Below are positions 8,177 to 15,568 of a stretch of 19,700 nt of DNA, one piece after another (position 1 is the stretch's first letter; the number at the start of each line of letters is the position of its first letter). The translations under genes and the position numbers were made by a program. This DNA is from CAYUKK01 sp964445305 (GTDB taxonomy: Bacteria; Acidobacteriota; Aminicenantia; Aminicenantales; UBA8522): contig CAYUKK010000114.1 in NCBI GenBank assembly GCA_964445305.1, positions 1 to 19,700 on the forward strand. Reading direction: 5' to 3'. Below the pieces are notes generated by a model, which searched no databases, was not told where the DNA came from, and worked only from the letters and a program-made list of their open reading frames with translations.

Positions 8177-8665
8177 TCAGGTAACGACTTTATCGATATC
8201 CTTTTCGCCATAATCCTCGAATTGTTGGGCCATGGCGTACTCACTTCGGAGCATGAGATAGTGGCTTTTCTCCACCTTGCTCAGATACTCGAGAATTCTC
8301 TTCTTGGGGGGCCGAACGCGCCTGGCCAGAGTGGCGTAAAAACTTTCAGCCGATTTTTCTGCGGCCATGGCTTGGTAGAGAATGTCGAGGAGCGAGGAAC
8401 TCGGCTTCACCAGAACTGCAGGCAGGAGTCTTTCATCCACCTTGTCGGGGACCTCGATTTTCTCTCCCCGGTACAGGCTGTCGAAGAGATTTTCGAGGAT
8501 CTCCCTGTGCTTCTTTTCCTCGAAGGCAAGGACCTTGAACTTCTCTTGAAGCAGGGGATTCTTGACTTTTCTGGCCATGCGGAGGTAGACCCGGTTAGAA
8601 TCGATCTCCGCCCGAACCGCGTAGCCGAGGAGCTTTCGGATTGGCTCTCTGGCGATGCTCTTCAT
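8177..8665 (-). CDS. ferritin-like diiron protein (rubrerythrin-type, no rubredoxin domain)
   Basis: A 162-residue four-helix-bundle protein. Carboxylate-bridged diiron ligands are all visible: E20, E50xxH53 (FEEKKH), a glutamate at 103 or 107 (AEKSAESFY), and E132xxH135 (VEKSHY). There is no CxxC pair, so the rubredoxin-like electron-transfer domain of classical rubrerythrin is absent. Members of this family reduce peroxide, handle iron or oxidise other substrates; which applies cannot be told. The ATG at 8665 was chosen because AAGGAG lies six bases upstream; the longer reading from 8695 has no such site. The gene converges on the HD-GYP gene with 18 bp between stops and is divergent from thyX. 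A TTGAAT-17-TATGGT promoter precedes it. Confidence 0.85.
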   Translation of the reverse strand: MKSIAREPIRKLLGYAVRAEIDSNRVYLRMARKVKNPLLQEKFKVLAFEEKKHREILENLFDSLYRGEKIEVPDKVDERLLPAVLVKPSSSLLDILYQAMAAEKSAESFYATLARRVRPPKKRILEYLSKVEKSHYLMLRSEYAMAQQFEDYGEKDIDKVVT

Positions 8666-8686
8666 GGGCAACTCCTTTCTTTTCTT

Positions 8687-8715
8687 ACCATACACGAACG
8701 GCCGATATCATTCAA
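8687..8715 (-). promoter_or_regulatory. predicted promoter of the ferritin-like gene
   Basis: Read on the minus strand, -35 TTGAAT (8710-8715), 17-base spacer and -10 TATGGT (8687-8692). The expected transcript would start about 15 bases upstream of the AAGGAG ATG. An inverted repeat GATAT-N7-ATATC (8704-8720) covers the -35 element and could bind a regulator. Confidence 0.5.
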
Positions 8716-8725
8716 ATATCCCGGG

Positions 8726-8754
8726 TTGACTTTTTCCTGGTCTGCTCTTATCGT
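8726..8754 (+). promoter_or_regulatory. predicted promoter of thyX
   Basis: -35 TTGACT (8726-8731), 17-base spacer, -10 TATCGT (8749-8754). Transcription would begin within a base or two of the GTG start at 8763, so either the mRNA is leaderless or the AGGAAAG before the GTG belongs to a longer transcript. It lies back to back with the promoter of the ferritin-like gene. Confidence 0.45.
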
Positions 8755-8762
8755 AGGAAAGC

Positions 8763-10268
8763 GTGAAAGTCCTTCTCGCCGGGTATAACATCGACACGAG
8801 TGTCATCGAAGAACTCAAGCGCCACGCCCCACCCCGCCAGGATATCACCCCCGAAACGCTCTCCGCCGCCTATGCCCGCATATCCAGGGACCCCCGACCG
8901 GTCGATGAGCTCCGGGCTGCTGCCCGCCAGGAGGTGGAGAAAGCGCGGCGGTCGAACCAGACCATCATCTTCCAGATGGGACACCATTCGGTGGCCGAGC
9001 ACGCGGTTTTCAACTTTGACATCATGGGCATCAGCCGCTTGGCCCTCGAAGAGGTGGAGAGATTCAGGCTCTGTTCTTTTACCGAAAAATCTCAGCGTTA
9101 TATCACGCTCGGGGAAGATTTCTTGCTGCCGGAAGAAGTGCGTCGCGCCGGACTGGAGGATGTGTTCCTCGACGTGATCAAGGCTCAAAATAACCTCTAT
9201 CACCGTCTCTATGAAAAGTTGAAGCCTCACATTTTTCAAAAATATCCGGCCATTGCCCAAAACCGCAAGAATCATCCCGTCCTGGAAGGGTGGGCGAAAG
9301 AGGATGCCCGTTATATCGTCAGCCTGGCCACCCTTGGACAGGTGGGGATGACGGCGAATGCTCGAAACCTTGAGCTCCTCCTTCGCCGCTTTGCAGCCAA
9401 GGAGCTGGCCGAGCTCCAGGAGCTCAACCGGCGGCTTTACGCCGCTGCCAAAGAAGTAGCCCCTTCCGTCCTCCTCTTCACCGAGGCGAGCGAGTTTGAT
9501 GCAAAAACTTACCCGGAGCTCGAAGAATGGGCTGGCCAGCTTTTCTTGGAAGAAAAAAGGGGTCAACGGGACTCAGCTGAGGCCGACCAGCCGGTCCGTC
9601 TCGTTGCCTATACTCTGGATGGCGATGACCGGATTCTGGCCGCACTCCTCCACACCGTCTCTGGCCTGTCTTATGATTTGTGCCTCGGGAAGGCGCGTCA
9701 GATGACCGAAAACGAAAAAAGGGAATTTCTGAAGACTTCTTTCCAGCACATGGAGTTTTATGACTTTCCACTCCGCGAGTTTGAGCATGCCGACTTGACC
9801 TTTGAGCTTGTCGTCTCAGCTGCCTGTTTTGCCCAACTTAAACGGCACCGCATGGCCACTTTGACCCGACAGGATTATGACCCAGCTCTCGGCGTTACAG
9901 TTCCGGAGTCGATCGAAGAAATCGGCGCCGCTGCGCAATTCCGCGAGGTCATCGACAAGACAGAGGAGGCTTATCGAAAATTAAAAAAGAAAATAGGGGA
10001 GGCGGCCAATTATGTCTTGACCAATGCTCACCGCCGGCGCGTTCTTCTCAAGCTCAACGTCCGAGAGCTCTACCATATTTCCAGACTCCGGGAGGACCCG
10101 ACCGCCCAGTGGGATATCCGACGCATGGCCGGGTCGATGGCCGAGAAGGCGAGGGCCGTCATGCCGCTGAGCCTGATGCTTCTTGGAGGAAAAGATGTCT
10201 ACCCGTCCCTTTACCAGAAAATCTTCGGCCGCGAGCCAGGCCTTAAACCTCCAGAATTCTTGAAATAG
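8763..10268 (+). CDS. thyX: double-domain FAD-dependent thymidylate synthase (ThyX)
   Basis: Makes dTMP from dUMP with methylenetetrahydrofolate and reduced FAD. At 501 residues it is about twice the usual 210-250. Domain 1 (about 1-235) has GHHSVAEHAVFNFDIMGISR and the signature RFRLCSFTEKSQRY at 100-113, in which the motif RHRx7S appears as RFRx7S, so the His is Phe. Domain 2 (about 275-480) has FEHADLTFELVVSAACFAQLKRHR, with RHR at 361-363, but no matching Ser, and ends in an AQWDIRRMA segment like the ThyX C-terminus. The two halves thus keep complementary parts of the motif. Chlamydial ThyX proteins are also long. The GTG start at 8763 follows AGGAAAG and gives the expected N-terminus MKVLLAGYN. 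The gene stands alone and converges on tyrS; no thyA is visible. Confidence 0.9.
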   Translation: MKVLLAGYNIDTSVIEELKRHAPPRQDITPETLSAAYARISRDPRPVDELRAAARQEVEKARRSNQTIIFQMGHHSVAEHAVFNFDIMGISRLALEEVERFRLCSFTEKSQRYITLGEDFLLPEEVRRAGLEDVFLDVIKAQNNLYHRLYEKLKPHIFQKYPAIAQNRKNHPVLEGWAKEDARYIVSLATLGQVGMTANARNLELLLRRFAAKELAELQELNRRLYAAAKEVAPSVLLFTEASEFDAKTYPELEEWAGQLFLEEKRGQRDSAEADQPVRLVAYTLDGDDRILAALLHTVSGLSYDLCLGKARQMTENEKREFLKTSFQHMEFYDFPLREFEHADLTFELVVSAACFAQLKRHRMATLTRQDYDPALGVTVPESIEEIGAAAQFREVIDKTEEAYRKLKKKIGEAANYVLTNAHRRRVLLKLNVRELYHISRLREDPTAQWDIRRMAGSMAEKARAVMPLSLMLLGGKDVYPSLYQKIFGREPGLKPPEFLK

Positions 10269-10310
10269 CGCCAGAAGAGGCAGGGATGGCAGTCAGAGAG
10301 AGTGTGTTTG

Positions 10311-10349
10311 TCAGTGATTGATTGATAGATTGATTGAGTCAGTCAGTCT
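10311..10349. repeat. tetranucleotide-periodic tract at the thyX/tyrS junction
   Basis: A run of imperfect four-base units (CAGT, GATT x2, GATA, GATT x2, GAGT, CAGT x2) spans the gap between the convergent thyX and tyrS genes and runs through the tyrS stop codon (10343-10345). No intrinsic terminator hairpin is seen in the gap. Confidence 0.6.
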
Positions 10350-11638
10350 TGGAGCCGCAACTTGTAGAATTTTCTTTTACCTATCTTCAGGATGTGATCC
10401 CCCTTGTCAGATAGCCCGAGGCGGAGGGAAATGTCTTCGATACGCTTGCCATTAAGGGAGACGCCTCCCTGACGGATGACCCGCTTGGCCTCGCCTCGGG
10501 AGGGGAAAATGCCCTTATTTACAAGTATATCTATAAAATCTATAGATAAAGTAGGCTTTAATTCGAAATCTTTCGCCTCAACCCTCTCTGTTTCACCCCA
10601 TTGGCGAGCCATCTCTCCCAAAGAGACAACGACGAGGTTCTCGTCGATGTCGGCTGGAACTTCCCGGCGCTTGTGAACGCGGTCGAAATCCTCGGCCGCT
10701 TGCTCTGCCCTTCGACCTCCCCAGAAATCCGTGACGATCATCCTGGCCAGCTGCGCTTTGAGGTCGCGCGGGTTGAGGTGGCCAGCCGCGGCCTTTCTTT
10801 TCCAGGCCTCGATTTCAGCCGAGGGAACGTCTGTCAGGAGTTCATAGTACCGGTACATCAATGTGTCGGAGACGGACATGATTTTGCCGTAAATTTCTTT
10901 GGGCGGCTCGGTGATGCCGACATAGTTGCCGAGTGACTTGCTCATTTTTTCAACGCCGTCCAAACCCTCGAGGAGGGGCATGGTGATGACGACCTGGGGC
11001 TCCTGGTTGAACTCCCGCTGGATTTCCCGGCCGACGAGAAGGTTGAATTTCTGGTCGGTTCCGCCGAGCTCGACATCAGCCCGCAGGGCGACAGAATCGT
11101 AGGCCTGCATGAGGGGATAAAGAATCTCATGAACAGAAATGGGCAAGCCCTTTTTCAGCCGCTCGGTAAAATCGTCCCTTTCCAGCAGACGGGCGACTGT
11201 GTACTTGGCCGTGAGGTTGATGATGTCGAAGCTGGAGAGCGCGCCCAGCCAGCGGGAGTTGAAATCGATGACCGTTTTTTCCGGGCTGAGGATTTTGAAG
11301 ATTTGGGCCTTATAGGTTTCCGCGTTGGTCAGGATTTCTTCTCGGCTCATCGGCGGCCGGGTCGAACTCCTGCCCGAGGGGTCGCCGATGAGGCCGGTAA
11401 AATCGCCGATGAGGAAGATGACCTCGTGACCGAGATCCTGGAAGTGCTTCATCTTGCGCAGCAGGACCGTATGACCGAGATGGATATCGGGCGCGGTGGG
11501 GTCGAACCCGACTTTGACCCGGAGCGGTCTTCCTTCTTGACGTGACCGGCTCAGTTTTGCCCGGAGCTCTTCCTCGTGGATGATTTCGACCGTTCCCTTC
11601 TTGATAAGGGCGAGTTGTTCGTCGACTGGCTTAAACAT
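10343..11638 (-). CDS. tyrS: tyrosyl-tRNA synthetase
   Basis: Class I aminoacyl-tRNA synthetase that charges tRNA-Tyr. With ATG at 11638 it has 431 residues. The HIGH-type motif is HLGH at 53-56 within DPTAPDIHLGH, followed by LIGDFTGLIGDPSGRS, typical of the TyrZ-like bacterial group. The KMSKS loop is at 231-235, and a C-terminal S4 RNA-binding domain occupies roughly the last 65 residues (FPSRGEAKRVIRQGGVSLNG). A longer reading to 11764 is rejected: its extra 42 residues lie inside purN in another frame. The ATG overlaps the purN stop by eight bases (ATGTTTAA), so translation is probably coupled to purN. It is the last gene of the purine cluster, and a tRNA-Tyr gene lies about 8 kb away in this window. 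Confidence 0.96.
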   Translation of the reverse strand: MFKPVDEQLALIKKGTVEIIHEEELRAKLSRSRQEGRPLRVKVGFDPTAPDIHLGHTVLLRKMKHFQDLGHEVIFLIGDFTGLIGDPSGRSSTRPPMSREEILTNAETYKAQIFKILSPEKTVIDFNSRWLGALSSFDIINLTAKYTVARLLERDDFTERLKKGLPISVHEILYPLMQAYDSVALRADVELGGTDQKFNLLVGREIQREFNQEPQVVITMPLLEGLDGVEKMSKSLGNYVGITEPPKEIYGKIMSVSDTLMYRYYELLTDVPSAEIEAWKRKAAAGHLNPRDLKAQLARMIVTDFWGGRRAEQAAEDFDRVHKRREVPADIDENLVVVSLGEMARQWGETERVEAKDFELKPTLSIDFIDILVNKGIFPSRGEAKRVIRQGGVSLNGKRIEDISLRLGLSDKGDHILKIGKRKFYKLRLQD

Positions 11639-12275
11639 GATTCCTGATGAAAACCCGACGGCCGCGTACCTCCAGCCTTCCCTCGAAAAATAGCCGGACG
11701 GCTTCGGGATAAATCCTGTGCTCCTCCTTGAGGATGCGTTCGCTGAGCGTTTCTTCAGTATCATCCTGGAGCACCGGGACGACGGCCTGAAGGATGATCG
11801 GGCCCATATCTACCTCTTCGGAGACAAAATGAACGGTGGCTCCCGAAAACTTGACTCCCCACTCGAGGGCTTTTTTCTGGACATGAAGGCCCGGGAACGA
11901 GGGTAGGAGCGCTGGATGGATGTTCATGATGCGGTGCTTGAACTCCCGACAGAACAAAGGGGTGAGGATCCGCATATAACCGGCCAGGCAGATCAAATCC
12001 ACTTCCCTTTTCCGAACTTCCTTGAGGATTTCCTTATCGTACTCCTCCCGGCTGGGGTAAAGCTTGGGGTTGAGGTAGAGCGTTTCGAGATGGCGCTCCC
12101 GGGCTGATTGAAGTCCCGGCGCGTTATCGACGTTGCTGAACACGAGAACGATATCGGCGTTGATGTTTCCGGCCAGAATGGCGTCGTGGATGGCTCGAAA
12201 ATTGGAGCCACGGCCGGATAGGAAAACGGCGATTCTGCCTCTTTTTTTCGGGCTGATGAAGTACTCTTCGGCCAT
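11631..12275 (-). CDS. purN: phosphoribosylglycinamide formyltransferase
   Basis: Transfers a formyl group from 10-formyltetrahydrofolate to GAR in the third step of purine synthesis. The 214-residue protein has the family opening IAVFLSGRGSNF (15-26), the catalytic Asn and His in IMNIHPALLPSFPG, and the catalytic Asp in GATVHFVSEEVDMGPII. ATG at 12275 was chosen because AGAGAGG lies seven bases upstream; the alternative TTG at 12293 has no such site. It sits 111 bp after purL, the only real gap in the cluster, with a possible promoter of its own, and overlaps tyrS by eight bases. No truncation is seen. Confidence 0.96.
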   Translation of the reverse strand: MAEEYFISPKKRGRIAVFLSGRGSNFRAIHDAILAGNINADIVLVFSNVDNAPGLQSARERHLETLYLNPKLYPSREEYDKEILKEVRKREVDLICLAGYMRILTPLFCREFKHRIMNIHPALLPSFPGLHVQKKALEWGVKFSGATVHFVSEEVDMGPIILQAVVPVLQDDTEETLSERILKEEHRIYPEAVRLFFEGRLEVRGRRVFIRNHV

Positions 12276-12314
12276 GGGCTGACCTCTCTTCAACGGAAAC
12301 TGAACAGCGCTCCT

Positions 12315-12342
12315 ATTTTAGCCAAATCTTTTTTTAAATCAA
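12315..12342 (-). promoter_or_regulatory. possible internal promoter upstream of purN-tyrS
   Basis: On the minus strand, -35 TTGATT (12337-12342), 16-base A-rich spacer and -10 TAAAAT (12315-12320). It lies in the 111-bp gap between purL and purN and would give a leader of about 30 bases carrying the purN ribosome-binding site. It could let purN and tyrS be expressed apart from purBSQL. Confidence 0.4.
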
Positions 12343-12386
12343 TCAGCAAGTGGGTTCTTAAAAATGGGAAGAAACCGGAAGCATCG

Positions 12387-14591
12387 TCAAGCGGAAAAAA
12401 AACGGGGGATGCCGTTCTTCCAGGCCCTCCAGCCGGTTTCTACGGGCAGGTTGACGACCTCGTTCTCTAAGTGACGGATGATGAGTCTGTCACCCTCGAC
12501 CCTGCCGACGACAGTCGCCTTGACGCCATTCTCGGCAGCGAGAGCGAGAACAGCAGCGAGCTTATCCGGCCGCGTGCTGACGAGAATTCTCGATTGACTT
12601 TCGCCGAAAAGGAGGGCGTCTGCCCGGAAAGAATCGTTGAGGTCGAGAACAAAACCCATTCTCCTCGAGCCGTGGAAGGCGCATTCCGCGGCACACACAG
12701 CCAGACCGCCCTCGGAGACATCATGGGCTGAGCTCAGGAGCCCTTGAGAAATCGCCTCTCGGCATACCTCTTGGACTCTCTTCTCTTCGTTCAGGTCGAT
12801 GAGGGGCGTGTCACCCTTTTCGAGTTGAAGGAGCACTTTCAAGTACTGGGAGCCGCCGAGTTCTTCCCTGTTCTCCCCGAGGAGGATGATGACATCCCCT
12901 TCTTCCCTAAAACCCGGTCTGATGACCCGGCTTATGTCCCCGACGAGGCCGACAATGCCCAGAACCGGAGTCGGGTGGATGGATACACCCTCCGTTTCGT
13001 TATAGAAACTGACGTTGCCACCCGTCACTGGGATGGCAAAGGCGCGGCAGGCCTCGGCCATGCCGGCGATGACCTGCTTGAATTGCCACATGACCTCGGG
13101 TTTTTCCGGGTTCCCGAAGTTCAGACAGTTGGTCACACCGATGGGGACCGCACCGACGCAAGCGAGGTTTCGGCAGGCCTCGGCCACAGCAATTTTTCCC
13201 CCCGCTCTCGGGTTGAGGTAAGCATAAAGGGAGTTCCCATCGACGGTCAGGGCCAGCCCCTTTTTCCTTCCCTTGAGCCGAAGCACGGCTGCGTCAGCTC
13301 CGGGCCAGACCACAGTGTTGACCTGTACCATGTGGTCATATTGCCGGTAGACCCATTCCTTATCAGCGATGCTCGGCGAGGCAAGGAGCTTGAGCAAAGC
13401 TTCGTCCAGTCGGGGAGGGGGAAGGGGGATTTCCAGGGGACGAACGGACCTGAGGTAAAGGGGCTTGCGACTGGAACGGCGGTAGGAGGGGCAGAGGTTG
13501 ACGATGGCCTCGACAGGAAGGTCGACAACCTCCTGTCCATGCCACCTCACTCGGAGCTTTCCCCCGGCTGTTACTTCGCCAATCTGGACAGCATCGAGGT
13601 CCCAATTGGCAAATATTCTTTGAATTTCGGGCACTTTCTGCGGCCGAGCAATGATGAGCATCCGCTCCTGGGATTCGGAGAGCATGATTTCATACGGCGT
13701 CATGCCTTCTTCCCGTTGGGGTACCCGGTCCAGGTCGATGGAGATTCCTGTGCCCGACTTGGCGGCCATCTCCGATGTCGAGCAGGTCAGACCAGCAGCG
13801 CCCATGTCCTGGATGCCGACGATGAGGTCTTTCTCCATGACTTCCAGGCAGGCTTCGAGGAGCAGTTTTTCTTTGAATGGATCCCCCACCTGAACGTTGG
13901 GTCTTTTTTGTTCTGTCTCTTTGCCAAATTCGGCCGAGGCCATGGTCGCTCCGTGGATGCCGTCGCGTCCCGTTTTGGAGCCAACATAGAGGACAGCGTG
14001 ACCGGGGCTTTTGGTCCGGGCCAAAAATATCCTATCTTTTTTAGCCAGGCCCAAGCAGAACACATTCACAAGAGGATTGCGAGTGAAGCTCTCGTGGACG
14101 TGGACTTCGCCGCCGACCGTGGGCACGCCAATGGAATTCCCGTAGGACGAGATGCCCGCCACCACTCCTTCCATGATGGACCTGTTCTTGGGGTTTTCGA
14201 GCGGTCCGAAGCGGAGCGAGTCGAGGAGGGCAATCGGCCGGGCGCCCATGGTAAAGATGTCACGCAGGATTCCGCCGACGCCGGTGGCCGCTCCCTGGAA
14301 CGGCTCGATGAAAGAGGGGTGGTTATGGGATTCGATTTTGAAGACTAAGACATCGCCGTCGCCGATGTCCAGGACACCCGCATTCTCACCCGGCCCCTGG
14401 ACGACGTGCTTTCCTCGGGTGGGAAGCTTTCTGAGGTGAATTCTTGAACTCTTGTAGCTGCAGTGCTCGGACCACATCAACGAGAAGATACCGAGTTCGG
14501 TCAAGTTCGGAGGGCGGCCGATCAACCGGACAATCCGTTCGTATTCTTCAGGCGTGAGGTTGTGTTCTTCGAGGAGCTTCGCATCGACCAT
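12387..14591 (-). CDS. purL: phosphoribosylformylglycinamidine synthase subunit PurL
   Basis: Synthetase subunit of FGAM synthase, which converts FGAR, ATP and glutamine-derived ammonia to FGAM. At 734 residues it is the small PurL type that works with PurS and PurQ. Visible signatures: MWSEHCSYKSSR near residue 40, then GPGENAGVLDIGDGD and FKIESHNHPSFIEPFQGAATGVGGI with the catalytic-site histidine, and VGIQDMGAAGLTCSTSEMA. The second ATP-fold half includes LALTVDGNS and SAHDVSEGGLAV. ATG at 14591 follows AGGAAAGG; a TTG six bases earlier is less likely. It begins 18 bp after purQ. A 534-codon open frame on the opposite strand is a shadow of this gene. Confidence 0.97.
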   Translation of the reverse strand: MVDAKLLEEHNLTPEEYERIVRLIGRPPNLTELGIFSLMWSEHCSYKSSRIHLRKLPTRGKHVVQGPGENAGVLDIGDGDVLVFKIESHNHPSFIEPFQGAATGVGGILRDIFTMGARPIALLDSLRFGPLENPKNRSIMEGVVAGISSYGNSIGVPTVGGEVHVHESFTRNPLVNVFCLGLAKKDRIFLARTKSPGHAVLYVGSKTGRDGIHGATMASAEFGKETEQKRPNVQVGDPFKEKLLLEACLEVMEKDLIVGIQDMGAAGLTCSTSEMAAKSGTGISIDLDRVPQREEGMTPYEIMLSESQERMLIIARPQKVPEIQRIFANWDLDAVQIGEVTAGGKLRVRWHGQEVVDLPVEAIVNLCPSYRRSSRKPLYLRSVRPLEIPLPPPRLDEALLKLLASPSIADKEWVYRQYDHMVQVNTVVWPGADAAVLRLKGRKKGLALTVDGNSLYAYLNPRAGGKIAVAEACRNLACVGAVPIGVTNCLNFGNPEKPEVMWQFKQVIAGMAEACRAFAIPVTGGNVSFYNETEGVSIHPTPVLGIVGLVGDISRVIRPGFREEGDVIILLGENREELGGSQYLKVLLQLEKGDTPLIDLNEEKRVQEVCREAISQGLLSSAHDVSEGGLAVCAAECAFHGSRRMGFVLDLNDSFRADALLFGESQSRILVSTRPDKLAAVLALAAENGVKATVVGRVEGDRLIIRHLENEVVNLPVETGWRAWKNGIPRFFSA

Positions 14592-14609
14592 GTTCAAGCC
14601 TTTCCTCAG

Positions 14610-15305
14610 CTATCTCGCTGCGCACCAATGGATCATCGATTCAAAAATGAGATAGCCGTCTTCACTCCCCAGGATAGCTTCGGAGGCGCGCTCGGGATGG
14701 GGCATCATTCCCATCACGTTGCCCCGGGGGTTCACCACCCCAGCGATATTGGCGACCGAACCGTTGATATTAGCTTGCTCTGTTGCTATGCCCCTTTCGT
14801 CCACATAGCGGAAGACAACCCCGCCTCTCGCTTCTAAATCTTTAAGAACTTCGGCTGGCGCATAATAGTTCCCATCAAAATGGGCGATGGGGATGCGGAG
14901 GATCTGTCCGGGTCTGGCCCTGTTGCTGAAAGGGGTATCGGCGTTGTCCACTCGAAGATGGACAAACTGGCAGAGGAACTTAAGATTTTTATTTCTAAGC
15001 ATAGCGCCAGGCAAGAGGCCGAGCTCGAGGAGGATTTGGAAGCCGTTACAGATGCCAAGGACGAGACCGCCCCGGGCAGCGAATTCTTGGACCTCCTGCA
15101 TCAGCGGGGAAAACTTGGCGATGGCTCCGGGCCGAAGATAATCGCCGTAAGAGAAACCACCCGGCAGAATGACGCAGTCCGAATTCCTCAGGTCATGGTC
15201 CTTGTGCCAGAGGAAAACGGCCTCCTGATGGAGGACATCCCGGAGGACATAGAGAGTGTCGTAGTCGCAATTGGAGCCAGGGAAGACAACGACGCCGAAC
15301 CTCAA
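14610..15305 (-). CDS. purQ: phosphoribosylformylglycinamidine synthase subunit PurQ (glutaminase)
   Basis: Class I glutamine amidotransferase subunit that supplies ammonia to PurL. I place the start at TTG 15305, whose bases overlap the purS stop as TTGA; this gives 231 residues and the expected N-terminus MRFGVVVFPGSNCD. The longer open frame to 15476 lies within purS and is not used. The nucleophilic cysteine is C86 in LGICNGFQ, and the His-Glu pair of the triad is in MMPHPERA near residue 205. LPGGFSYGDYLRPG is the PurQ family motif. The rare TTG start and four-base overlap suggest translation coupled to purS, which would help keep subunit ratios balanced. Confidence 0.94.
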   Translation of the reverse strand: MRFGVVVFPGSNCDYDTLYVLRDVLHQEAVFLWHKDHDLRNSDCVILPGGFSYGDYLRPGAIAKFSPLMQEVQEFAARGGLVLGICNGFQILLELGLLPGAMLRNKNLKFLCQFVHLRVDNADTPFSNRARPGQILRIPIAHFDGNYYAPAEVLKDLEARGGVVFRYVDERGIATEQANINGSVANIAGVVNPRGNVMGMMPHPERASEAILGSEDGYLIFESMIHWCAAR

Positions 15306-15568
15306 TTGGATGGGCCCTTTTTTTCGTCGCCGAGGAATTCCCAGGAGAATTGTTCGATGATCGGGTTGGCCAGAACCTTGTCGGCGATTTCGGGGATGAG
15401 GCGGCTTGCTTCCTCCCTGTCCACTCCTTCGAGTTCCACTTCGAAGACTCGGCCCTGTCGGACATCCTCGATGCATCGATAGCCCAGAGTGTGGAGGGCA
15501 TTCTTGACCGTCTGCCCTTGGGGGTCAAGGACACTCTCTTTGAGAGCGACGAGGATTCTAACTTTCAT
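15302..15568 (-). CDS. purS: phosphoribosylformylglycinamidine synthase subunit PurS
   Basis: Small (88-residue) third subunit of the FGAM synthase complex, thought to link PurQ to PurL and help move ammonia. The family pattern is clear: MKVRILVALKESVLDPQG at the start, VKNALHTLGY, then VRQGRVFEVEL, and a C-terminal ADKVLANPIIEQFSWEF. ATG at 15568 overlaps the end of purB by 11 bases; AAGG about nine bases upstream is a modest ribosome-binding site. The stop overlaps the TTG start of purQ. Confidence 0.95.
   Translation of the reverse strand: MKVRILVALKESVLDPQGQTVKNALHTLGYRCIEDVRQGRVFEVELEGVDREEASRLIPEIADKVLANPIIEQFSWEFLGDEKKGPSN

Noticed and set aside
12744..14348. 534-codon open frame on the plus strand opposite purL
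   Set aside because: purL on the other strand is complete with all motifs; the translation of this frame shows no family features and is a compositional shadow.
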